This document shows positions 42,394-53,105 of a DNA stretch of 64,000 nucleotides, in pieces. A program made the translations under genes and the position numbers. Every line of letters starts with the position of its first letter. Position 1 is the first letter of the stretch. The notes below the pieces were generated by a model. That model did not search any database and was not told the DNA's origin. It was given only the letters and a program-made list of their open reading frames with translations. The DNA lies in contig CAJQUW010005348.1 in NCBI GenBank assembly GCA_907163375.1, positions 372,001 through 436,000 of the forward strand. Reading direction: 5' to 3'. The DNA is from Prostheceraeus crozeri. Taxonomy: Eukaryota; Platyhelminthes; Polycladida; Euryleptidae.

Positions 42394-45300
42394 CTATGTT
42401 GTCAATAATGCAAAGAGTATAAATAACAATTCACGTGGGCACATGCAAATCGACATGAATATCTGGAACTGGCTTTGTCTGCGTTGAGTTTTCGTAGATT
42501 CAATTGCAGACCGACTAGAATTTTGAAAACGATGTGGAATAAGCTCATGCAGTGGGTGGAAACTGTTCCGTTCAGCTGATATAAGCAGTTTACATGCAAG
42601 TCTGAGTCGTCTCTCGTTTACATTTTCAAAATCACTATAGACATTCAAACTCATGCACTTAACGATGACACCTCTTTTCTAAATGTTTCAATTGATACTG
42701 TAGATGAACAGGTAATGTAACAAACACTGGCGACGAAAAATCCAATAAAGACAGGATTAAACCATCGTGTGCCTGTTGTAGAACACTTCTGGGCACTGTA
42801 CTCCGAAGGATGCTAAGAGCATAAAGTCGACTATCACACCTTCGTAATACAGTGTACAAATGTTCGTCCCACTTCAAATTACTTTTGAAGAAATGCCCAC
42901 CAATTTTACAGACAGTACACGAGTAATACCTGGAATGGATATCCTGTTTAATATGTCTTGGTCTTGCTTGAATTTTGGGAAAATTATAAGTCGCGACTTG
43001 TTTTGTCCAATGTGAGGCACAAAGATTCATTACTAGACTCGATCGATTCCAGACTACTTTCAATCGCTGATGTGGATAAAGGAATATTCCGAGTAATTTT
43101 ATGAACACTAATGACGTCAATAATAAAATAAAACCACAATGAAAGTTAATAAGTTTATTTCACGAGCTTTCGGTCACATACAGTGAGCATAATCATGGGA
43201 ATGAAAGAAATACATGAGATGACATTTTGATTATAGGAATGCTGAATTGATTTTTAAATCTAAAGATTTGCATACTAGAAAAGTGATGGAATCTTCATTT
43301 ATCATATATCATCAAAACCAGACTGTCAATCTGTTCCCAGCGATGACTAGCATTAATGGACATGTGGCCCAACTCGCTTTGCGAAGCGTTGATCAGCACG
43401 GCAGGGGTTCATCCGGGCCGTCGCTCTGCCTTCCTGTCTAGTTGTATCTAATTACATAATAGTTTCATCCCTTCTTATTCTGTCATCTCATGTATTTCTT
43501 TCATTCCCATGATTATGCTCACTGTATGTGACCGAAAGCTCGGGAAATAAACTTATTAACTTTCATTGTGGTTTTATTTTATTATCTGCATCGGGTGTTA
43601 GTACCTTTGAACAACAATTCACTCATGACGTCGTCTGCGTACTTAATATGCGAGTCACCTTTTGTGATATGACCTCCCGTATAGAAGATGAAGAGAAATG
43701 GGCCCATTATCGATCCCTGAGGAACTCCACTAGAGACATTGACCATGTCACTCATAAAAGCACCAATTCGAACAGCTTGACGTCGACCGTGAAAGTAGGA
43801 TTTACACAACTCAATGAAGCCGCTGGGAATCTTCGATGACTCTAATCCACAGAGATGGATTGGCCTGTTGCAGTTACTCTAGAGTGACGCGATTCCATCT
43901 CAGCTATTGTATGCGATGGTAGTAACATGAGGAGATAGTCGTCTCCCTTTGGCTTACGTGATTGGCCAAGCGCGTGAAATGCGTACAGAAAGTTGTGTTA
44001 TGGAATACACGAGCTGGTGTTATCACATTGAAGACTGGACGTCTGCCAAGTCAATTGTACCTATCTTTGACTAAATGCTTCGCCGTGATAAATTCATCAA
44101 ATGGAAACATTATTCACATCGTTCGACTCCTCACGATCTAAATTTACTGACTGTGTACGTTTAGTGACTGTGTTACGATCATGTGTGACTGTGTGAACTA
44201 AATCACGTTGCGACTGTGTCAGTGATTTAGTTCGTCAGAATTCAGGCTTGAATTTGCATTACGTTCAATGGAAAATGGATCTTTCTGCCTCTCGGGACTA
44301 GTTCTAAGCGTGACCGTAGTAAAAATGTCATCTCTAGACCAAGCAACGCAGACAAAGCAATTTATCTCTGTGTTCTAATCTCTTGATAAGCTTGTGATGG
44401 GAAATAGTGTCGAAAACCCTAGAATAATCTAGAGAGACCATTGACACTGCCATAGTGTCATCCATGTCCAAAAGCCGTGTAATATTATCATGTAGATGTA
44501 TCAGAGCCGAAACTGTTGATGAATGAGGTACATAAGCAAATTGTCTTTTGTTGATATGGGAAAATATTCTTTACACTTGATAAGATAATCTTCTCGAACA
44601 ACTTCCCCATTTCTGGAAGTAATGTAACGGGACGCAAGTGATCGATGCTGGGAGGACTGGTTTTCGGGATCGGGGTTACAGTACCAAACTTTCACATTCT
44701 TGGCATACATTTGTTAATTATGGAGCAATTAAAATATGACACAACGATACAGCTAAGAAGAGTGCACCTTCCTTCAGTAGTCTTGCAGGAATTAAATCAC
44801 TTCCTGTTGTTTCGAGGTTTTCAGCGAAACCAACATTGCACAGACCTCGTGAGGCTCAGACTAAGATAAGTCATTAGAAACATCTCCACGATGGTTGCAT
44901 CTCACCAATGATCCATTTGGTGATTCGTCAGCAGTTGAAGTTGCACTTTCATCGAAAATAGATTCCAATTGCTTATTGATATAGTTGACGCATTCGTGGC
45001 CATATGAAATTGAGAAATGATGCTCAACATACTGGATTTTGAATTTGAACCTCTTACTTCGTTTACCACTTTCCAAGCATTCTTGAAGGATTCCGCACAT
45101 CTCTTAGCCCAATTTGACTTGGCATTAGCAATTTCGTGCTTCGTTTTCTCTTTGAACTGATTATATAAAGTCAATCATGGGACCCATGATTAAGTCCATG
45201 ACGGACGAAACTTTGGGTTTTTAACGCTCATATTTTAATTTCAATAAATTGTCTAAAAAAAGCAGGGAGAGCCTATTTTGATTCCAATCATGAAAGTGAA

Positions 45301-46030
45301 AAATCACCTCCCGCATGACGCTGTTAGCTACGACAATAATTTAGTATTTCATACAGCTAAAATGTCTTCTCGTCAACTGTTTTAGTTTGATACATATCAG
45401 TAGAGCAAATGCTCGCCAAGACATTTACAAAGTGCACGATGTTAATCACAAACCGTAACAGTGGATAACGTTTTTTCATATTTACCACTGTTCAGCATGA
45501 TGCAATTATGGTCGGAGGCAGATAATAGAGGAAGAACATGACAAACAGAAAAAATGTTATTTGCTTGAACAAAAAACCTTATCGATAATATTTCTACGAT
45601 TGGGGGAATTTACAAAGTTCACTAAATCGAAACTGACCTCAAAAAATCTAGTCAAATTTTTTGAAGTCACCACATAATTACATCAATTACATAGATGAAT
45701 TGAAAGGTGGAAATCTATGCCATCACAAATTACGTTGTTAATTACACAACGATCTGCAGATGAAATATTGGGAGTTATATACAACGAAATCAATAGTATA
45801 TGGAATCGAGGGGAATACAAAAACAGATCATCAAAAAATGAAAACTTTGTAGGAAGCACTTGAGGAAGCAAACAGTGATCACACCATACACATACTCCGC
45901 CACCAATTCGATCGTAGCCATCACTGCGAAACAAAGTGTAAGAGTTTAGGTGGTTTAGTTTAGCAAAGCAAAGCTTCCAAACCACGACAAAGCTGAGTTG
46001 ATAGATACAATTTGCGTTGGATGTCATGTG
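42394..46030 (-). pseudogene. Degenerate CR1/Jockey-group LINE ORF2, interrupted by a PLE tail
   Basis: Leftward order: endonuclease with GGVCVWCDHCLLP and ILISLYITPN (46027-45683); basic linker KTKHEIANAKSNWAKRC (45174-44902); VTPIPKTSPPSIDHLRPVTL (about 44690-44590); motif A as SLDYSRVFDTISHHKL (about 44455-44385); FHGRRQAVRIGAFM and SGVPQGSIMGPFLF with YADDV (43809-43582); then, beyond the PLE fragment at 43126-43581, GIFLYPHQRLK and NLKWDEHLYTVLRRCDSRLYALSILRS in separate short runs (43120-42659), and HPLHELIPHRFQNSSRS (42654-42394). All blocks are in order but separated by frameshifts. 43850-44370 carries extra sequence between motifs A and B. Confidence 0.82.
43126..43581 (+). mobile_element. 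PLE 3' fragment with inverted terminal copy, inserted in a LINE
   Basis: The two ~100-base ends are reverse complements (aaaaccacaatgaaagttaa ... ttaactttcattgtggtttt). Between them, 43247-43380 reads ELIFKSKDLHTRKVMESSFI and NLFPAMTSING, matching the end of a PLE GIY-YIG domain (KxRKxxEAxxI ... LNxxxG). The right end carries gaccgaaagctcgggaaata, a PLE-type terminus. So it is a 5'-truncated PLE whose other end is an inverted piece of its own 3' terminus. It splits the LINE's RT. Confidence 0.65.
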
Positions 46031-48825
46031 ATGGTGGCATTCATTCTGTGTTTGATTTGCCTTGTTATGTATATTGAATTAATTTTCGATTGTTTTCAGG
46101 ATAGCACTTCAAAAAAATAGCGCAAACTTCATGAAACCACTGCTGTCATATCCACTTTCTGTTGGAGGTATTCCTTTTGTCTACAGAGTGACGGAGTCGA
46201 TCTTATCAACATATATTACATCATGAATTCAAATACGTAATTTTGCTAGATTCTGTGATAGCTATGCAAACAAATTATAAACTTCATGCATTCTGTGCTT
46301 ACTTTGCTCTCCTTGAAAGGAAAGGCCTAATTTTTATCTTCCATCTCGAGTGGTCAATTGCACACACGGTTGAGGCTGCCATGATCTTCATGTCCTTTCG
46401 TACTCGGAGCTCCCACCTGGTGCGGCCATTCCCAATGATCGTTGAGTCTGATAATCGTACAGTCTTCACAAAACGTGCCCGCACCACCACCTCGGTCTGT
46501 GAGGTGAAACCGACAAGGGAACTAAAAATGGGTCTTTGATTCAGTTTTCAACCAGATTTGTTTGGAATATACATGCATATTATATATATTATATCACCTT
46601 GTCAATGAACATGGTTACACACAAGTGTTCTATTCACGTTCATTCTGGAATGAGCAATTTTCAAATGCTTTCTGCGTTTTTTATGGGATCATATTCTGCT
46701 ATCATATTCTTGTTACACTGAGTGATCATATTCTGTGATCATATTCTAGTTACACTGAGATATTGTAAATAAGTGTAATAGTACGAGTATTTACCAATTT
46801 AAAGTACTGCAATTACAATTAAATGAAAACTTGTAGATGCATGATTCGTCGTCACTCATGAATGGGACCTAGGGATTTCATACTTCATTGGTATGACAAT
46901 GTGCTATTGGACTACCTTTCTTTGAGTCAACACGAACCAGTGGAATTATGGATTTTACCTTCTGATCCTACGAACAGTGCAGTGCCTATGCGACTTCAGA
47001 GACAAACATTGCATTGGCATCACTTGCATCATCATTCAATGTACTTAAACCGCCTCGATTTGTATAAGAGGGGCCATGTTTTGTATCTGTAATGAAATAT
47101 ACTTCATATATTTTATAGAAGCTTATTTACTTATTTGTCTAATTTAAACAGCGCCAAGCATTTGTTTCAACGATAATAATCAGCTTCGCATGAAGTCAAC
47201 GTTTGACAATTTATTCTTACACGATATTACTACCTGCTGTTCGTGTTCAGCAGGTTTTCACTTGTACTTTGCTGATTTAACTGCAAGATAGTGCTGATAG
47301 GCTTAATTTGAGGGAGAGAAGGATGTCATGAGGATGTCAAATTCTAGTCTGTTCTATGAATGTCTTTAGCTTATTTCACATGGTCAATATTGAATTTAAC
47401 CTAAAATTGGTATAGCAAACTCTCCAACGAAACTCTTCCCTTCCGATTATTGGATCTGCATAATCAACAAGCTCATATCACTTAGCGAATAAAAGTTTTA
47501 AAAAATATTGTAAATGTTCAATATACGCATGAAGTGAATAAAAGTCAGATTAAATTGCCATGCAAAAGATGCGTTTCTGATGGGACTTGAAGCTACTCCC
47601 ACATTGGTTGTCTAAAACAGTGCCCTGCCTAATAAGCTACAGATCTTCTGCTTCTTTCTAACTTCTTTCTAGCTTCATTCCAGCTAATTCTAGCGATCGA
47701 TGGACCACAGGGAGACGCTGGACGTTGAAAGACGTACTGTACTTTACTACTACCTTAACCTATTAATTTTAGACGTGAACTTTGGGAGTTTCCTGTGAAT
47801 TTACCTTTCGATAATGATAAGATCAGCCAGACAGTTGTCTCCAAAATAAGGCATTATGAAGAACGACATTCTAACGAGAGAAAAACAACTAGTGAGAAAA
47901 GTTATGACAATTTTACACTTTTGCTGAGATTAGGGAAGAAGTTGTTCTTTTTCAGGCTAATTCCCCTAAAATTTTACTCCAAATTTTTTGCTTTACTAGA
48001 CCTAGCTGGAAAGTGATAACTTATCTATTTACAAATCAACATCGATATAAAATTGTATAAAGAAAACATCTGAGAGCTTCATGTGTGCTGATGAGGGTTG
48101 CTGTCTGTTTTTATGCGTAAACAGCTAACTCAGATTTAAATAATCTAATTCTGCTTTCCGTTTTGCTTCACTGAATCACCCATGAACTTTTGCATCACTG
48201 GTTTGATTCGCATGTATTTTTTTCAATTGCTTCCCTAGAATACAATGATGTTCGAGAACAGTAAAGAATTCTGCTAGTAAACCATATTGATCGAAAGGAT
48301 GGAACTTTATAATTCAAGTGCATTTTGGTGTACAGATATTTTACATTATTGTGTTCAATGTGAAAGCTACTGAATCGATTCAATAACATAATTCGTGCAA
48401 GCCATGAACATGCTCTTATTCACCATGTGAACGCATCATGCAAGTTTGATTCGTACCTTTGGCTATCCCGCCATCAATGCATACACAAGACACTCATACT
48501 CTCTTTCGTATTAATTCATCATACAAAACGATGGGGAACAGACATTTCCAGGACACTCTAGCTGGTTTCATTATTCGATTGACCACCAGATGGAGCAGAT
48601 CTCCCGGGAGTGGTAGCGGAACTTAAAGGCTACAGTCAATTCGTCGGTAGCTGCTTCTATCAAGAGGTGCTATAGAGGCTCGCCTCGACACGAAATTAAC
48701 TATAGATGTCAGGAAGAATACTTCATCAGTATCTCAGGGGAAACATCTTCAAAAAATCTAATGCCAATCGTTGTGTTTCAAAGAAAGCTTTCCCCAGATG
48801 ACCATGAGACTTTCTGAAAATAAAA
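46031..48825. other. Non-coding stretch, nothing recognised
   Basis: Short frames only (46243-46539, 46862-47092, 47795-48016), none with recognisable domains, splice context or conserved motifs that I can support as exons. Confidence 0.4.
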
Positions 48826-49108
48826 TCTCTCTCTCTCGCACTCGCACTCTATCTCTCTCTCTAGCACTCGCACTCTCTCTCTCACACTCTCTCGCTCTCT
48901 CTCTCACACTCTCTCGCTCTCTCTCTCACACTCTCTCTCTCGCACTCTCTCTCTCGCACTCTCTCTCTCTCTCATGCACTCTCTCTCTCGCACTCGCACT
49001 CTCTCTCTCTCTCGCACTCGCACACGCACTCTCTCTCTCTCTCTCGCACTCGCACTCTCTCTCTCGCACTCTTTCTCTCTCTCTCGCACTCTCTCTCTCT
49101 CTCTCACT
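48826..49108 (-). repeat. Microsatellite/minisatellite tail 1 of a LINE-type 3' end
   Basis: About 280 bp of ctctctct units punctuated by cgcact. On the minus strand it is preceded (49110-49135) by AATAAACTTTCTGAGTTCTG, a polyadenylation-signal context, so it reads as the 3' tail of a minus-strand retroelement. The same arrangement occurs at 49688-49890 and 50659-50768. Confidence 0.8.
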
Positions 49109-49687
49109 CAGAGCTCAGAACTCAGAAAGTTTATTACCCTTTCCAGGCAAAACATTACAGTAGGTAGGAAGTAGTGTGTAAAATGATACATGAACTTGAA
49201 ATAAATGAAGATGAGGAAAAAGAAACACTCTTCAACTTTGGCGGAGAGGAGACTTTATGGAGCAGATCTGAAACTTCATTCGTTGCACACAAACGCAAAT
49301 AATTCACAAATTTGAAAAATCTATATTATGATAGAGAATTATAAATAGTTCATATCAATGGCATTCATATAATGTAATTATGGATCCAGTAGATGTTCAT
49401 AGCAGTTGTTTGTTATAACTACTACCAATACACAGATGCCTCTGTACATAGAACCAATTAATCACATGGATGGAATGAATCGCAAGTCATATAGAAGTCA
49501 TGACATATCGTAAAAGGAAATCCATCTTTGGAATTACAAATGTATTCATCGATTAATTCGTTTTTTTCCAATTTATTTGCACAAACACACACCAGCAGAT
49601 CTATTATTTTACGTGTTAATAGACGAGTCATTTCTGAAGGTCCGGAGAACATGCATAAAGTCAAACTGTAAGTTAATTATTAAAAGA
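49109..49687 (-). mobile_element. LINE-type 3' UTR fragment 1
   Basis: Minus-strand segment ending in AATAAA and the microsatellite tail. It contains gtctcctctccgcc (49240-49253 region), shared with the equivalent parts of the two other fragments (near 50142 and 51150). It has no coding part, so it is a strongly 5'-truncated copy or a SINE-like derivative. Confidence 0.55.
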
Positions 49688-49890
49688 TCTCTCTCTCTCG
49701 CACTCTCTCTCTCTCACTCTCTCTCTCGCACTCGCACTCGCACTCTCTCTCTCTCGCACTCGCACTCGCACTCTCTCTCTCTCGCACTCGCACGCTCTCT
49801 CTCTCGCACTCGCACTCTCTCTCTCTCGCACTCTCTCGCTCTCTCTCTCTCATGCAATCTCTCTCGCACTCGCACTCTCTCTCTCTCGCA
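49688..49890 (-). repeat. Microsatellite tail 2 of a LINE-type 3' end
   Basis: About 200 bp of ctctct and cgcact units. Minus-strand upstream sequence (49891-49919) reads AATAAACATTCTGAGTTCTG repeated ctcagaa motifs, as in tail 1. Confidence 0.8.
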
Positions 49891-50658
49891 CTCAGAACTC
49901 AGAACTCAGAATGTTTATTGTCCCAGCTGGGCACAAACATATGAATGAAATATTACAAAATGAGTGATGTGAGGATAAAGTTGACAATGGGTGAATGATG
50001 AAGAGTAAAGATAAAATAAATCCACCACGTTTGTCGTTGTCTATTATAAAATCAACATGAGCCGTGTCTGAAACGATGTTCGGAGGAAGTGATGAAATGG
50101 CATGGCGAAGGCAACTGATTATGATACATGGTAGCTGAGCGGAGAGGAGACATTCAAAAAATCAATGCATGAAAAATCGATGTCATTTGTGATACTTTCA
50201 AATAAGCTTGCAGTTTCTTTATTAATGCAATGTAAGTGTCAATTTTGAATAATGTATGCATCAACTTTGATTAGTAACTGAGCATTGTTGACAGTGTTCT
50301 TTTGAAATTTGTTATTATTATTTTGTCTTTCGTTTTTTTTTAAGACATGGCACTAGGTCATTTCCACAGTTATATTTTATTTACGTTACTCCAAGTGCAG
50401 ACATACATTCACATGCAGCCATCCATAATCAACTCATTCTGTTATTAATTATTATTATTTGATAGTCGAAGTCCGGTGAGAAAATGACATGCATGTGTGA
50501 AAATTCAAATCATCATCACCTAAAACCGGCTAATATCACAAGGTTGTCAAATATTTAACATTAGAATTATAGTGATGATATCATACTTGAAACAGATGAC
50601 ACATTTGAAATAACTATATAATTGATATCTCTGACACTTACCTGTACATCTCTGACAC
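49891..50658 (-). mobile_element. LINE-type 3' UTR fragment 2
   Basis: Minus-strand segment with the shared gtctcctctccgc motif around 50138-50150 and AATAAA next to the tail. No coding part recognised. Confidence 0.5.
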
Positions 50659-50768
50659 ACTCTCTCTCTCTCTCTCTCATGCACTCTCTCTCTCGCACTC
50701 TCTCTCTCTCTCGCACTCGCACTCTCTCTCTCTCGCACTCGCACTCTCTCTCTCGCACTCTCTCTCTC
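50659..50768 (-). repeat. Microsatellite tail 3, at the 3' end of the LINE 50769-53105
   Basis: About 110 bp of the same ctctct/cgcact units. Minus-strand context is AATAAACATTCTTGAGTTCT then the tail. Unlike the other two, the sequence upstream on the same strand extends into a recognisable LINE coding region. Confidence 0.8.
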
Positions 50769-51965
50769 AAGAACTCAAGAATGTTTATTGACCAAAGTTT
50801 GGTGTAAACATAGCATGAATGAAAGGGGTGATACAGGATTATTATGACAAAATGGATCTAGAATTTGCTACATATGAAATGAGAGATGGGAAGGCACGAT
50901 TAGTCAAGCGTGATGGAATGCGGCAACAGCACCAATGAATTGAGGATGGAAGGAGTCGATTGATGTAATGTCTGAAAAAGTCTGTGAGCGATGTAATGAC
51001 ATGAGTTCTACAGTGTATACAATTGCATGAAAATATGAGTACAGTATTTACAAATGCATGGAAGTATCATGTGTGTATAGTCAGTCATAATGTCAAAGCA
51101 TGGGTAATCAAATTTATGAGAAGAGATGTCATAGATAAATGAGGAGAGGAGACAAGTTATTCATGTACATGGCATGATATATAAAAATTGCAATTATATG
51201 AGTTTGCGGAGTTTAATATCATCAATTACTTATTAATATTTTATTTACTAATCACACATCATCACAGCAGATTATTTAACCCTATTATTTGATCTGAGGT
51301 TCGGTTTAATAGTTATCAGCAATGTGTAATACGGGTGGTAAGTAGTCGTAATGTCATCTACCAGTCAGGAAATTGTCCCCAGCTCAGCACGAAAACATCA
51401 GCAGGTCGACAGCATCGCAACACAGCGCGGTCCCGAATATCACCACATGGAGGGATAGGGTTCCAACCACGGCGAAATCATCCAGACGAACTACACCACA
51501 TCGCGAAACCGTCAAGCCGCCAAAGCTCTCAAACCGAGCAGTGAGCGACACCGAACTTATAGCGACACCGAACATGACGATGTAGAACAAAAAGGTTAAA
51601 TAGCTTACCTGAAATGTTACAGGAAAAGGGCTTTTAATAGCAATGTTTTGACAGATTGAGAAACCGACCTCCGATGTTAGGAAACGTTTGCAGAATGAGA
51701 CAGTTGTTGAATCGTCTATCGATATCAGTGAATATTAATCATTCCTTATTGTTTCTGGTGTTCGACGTCATATAAATACATTATCAATTGTTTCTTGCGC
51801 TTCTTCATGTTAGGTTCAGTAGGAATTTCATAGAAATCTTATGAAGGACAATAGTAGATCGTGACATGAGATGTGCATGTTGATAACATAGAAATTGCAT
51901 CACGAATTGAACTGTATAAAGCACAAAATACACATGTCAACGATTCTTGACATTTTAAGTTGTCA
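50769..51965 (-). mobile_element. 3' UTR of the minus-strand LINE
   Basis: Sequence between the ORF2 end (51966) and the microsatellite tail. It includes the shared ctcctctcc motif near 51146-51155 and a GC-richer patch 51370-51550 of unknown nature whose short frames lack domains. Confidence 0.5.
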
Positions 51966-53105
51966 CTATCTATTGTTTCTTACACTCATTGCTTTGTTAA
52001 TAGATTCATCAACGGCACGTGTTTGTCCTGCCTTTAAAACATTCATTGCTTCATAGAAATCGATTCGATCACAATCAGCAAGAAATGGAATTAATGCAAG
52101 TCTTTCAGATCTGTAGCGAGGACAAATTGATATAAAATGAAAGATGTCTTCTGTCTCATTCTTATCGCAAAATTTACAATTATAATCATTATGAGTACTT
52201 CGATTTTGATATGTACCAATTTCTGCTGCAAGATTATGATTACCTGTTCGCATTTTGAGAATATTTTCAATCCTGATTTTATTGCCGACTAGACATAAAT
52301 ACTGTTTCGTTTGACATTGAAATCTACATAATTCTAAATATCTTCGTCCTTTGTTGCTATTTTTTGCACTGTTAATCCATTCTTTTCTAAAATATTCAAT
52401 TAAGACATTGTTGATAGTAGCTCTTGATTTTTTGTCATTGGAATTAAAATTTAGTAATATTTTAAATTGAATTTTATCCATCAGCTTAATTATTTTATCA
52501 CACCAGGTAATACGGACTGATTTTTAGTTTAAGTTGCTATTTATTGATTTGAAAATTTTAGTGATTAGTCTTTGATCACTAGTCAATGACTAATTAATAG
52601 TAGATGACTAATTAATCTTTAGTCATTAATTAATTTAAGGTAATAATTGAGGGCTGATTTATGGCAATAGAATTCCATAGGTTTTATACCGAATTCACCA
52701 ATGATGCAATTGTTCGGTGTATTAATTCGCAGATGATGAAATCTCTTATAAAATTGCATGATTATTTCATTTAAGTCATTCAAATTTTTGTCAAAATAGA
52801 GTTCACAACCGTATTTCATTTTCGACAATGTTAGCATTTCGAAAGTTTCATTTAGTATTTTTGCATCTACATTCACAAATTCTTTGAGTGCTTTAGCGGT
52901 TACGTAAGATGATGTTTTTCCTCTCTTCGTAATTTCCGCCATTTGTTTTCTGTCTGTTTTTGCGATCCATACGCCTAGGTACTTATATTCTTCCACAACT
53001 TCAATTGATGTTTTGATAGTTTCTTCATTTATCAATAATTCATTTATAAGTATTCACTTCATTAAAAATCAAAATTTTTGTTTTATTATGTATTATATTT
53101 ATTAC
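51966..53105 (-). pseudogene. LINE ORF2 C-terminal region (Cys-His motif type), 5' truncated
   Basis: Leftward: TKILIFNE near 53075, VVEEYKYLGVWIAKTDRKQM, AEITKRGKTSSYVTAKAL and LNEIIMQFYKRF (53035-52619), the post-palm thumb region of R1/I/Jockey-like LINEs. Then, after AT-rich indels with stops (52482-52618), KIRIENILKMRTGNHNLAAE and CKFCDKNETEDIFHFISICP followed by RYRSERL (52481-51966), the CCHC-like C-terminal motif C-x2-C-x8-H-x4-C. No palm or endonuclease remains, and the truncation point lies at a ctctct/cacaca tract (53106-53129). Confidence 0.8.

Noticed and set aside
43495-43560. Possible hammerhead at the PLE tail (catgattatgctcac...gaccgaaagctc)
   Set aside because: Stem II and GAAA are suggestive but the core reads catgatta instead of cctgatga, and stem III is not convincing.
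43990-44160. Possible second LINE fragment (WNTRAGVITLKTGRLPSQL) on the plus strand
   Set aside because: Too short and degenerate to support; only a loose likeness to LINE C-terminal sequence.
48771-49163. Open frames rich in LSLSRTRTL (also at 49577-49948 and 50622-50807)
   Set aside because: Direct translation of the ctctct/cgcact microsatellite; open in several frames because of composition.
48826-50768. CRISPR-like or satellite array
   Set aside because: Units are simple ctctct/cgcact repeats without spacers, in a eukaryotic genome, and they behave as retroelement tails.
51335-51585. GC-richer open frame resembling a coding exon
   Set aside because: No domain, no splice context, and it lies within the 3' UTR zone of a minus-strand LINE.
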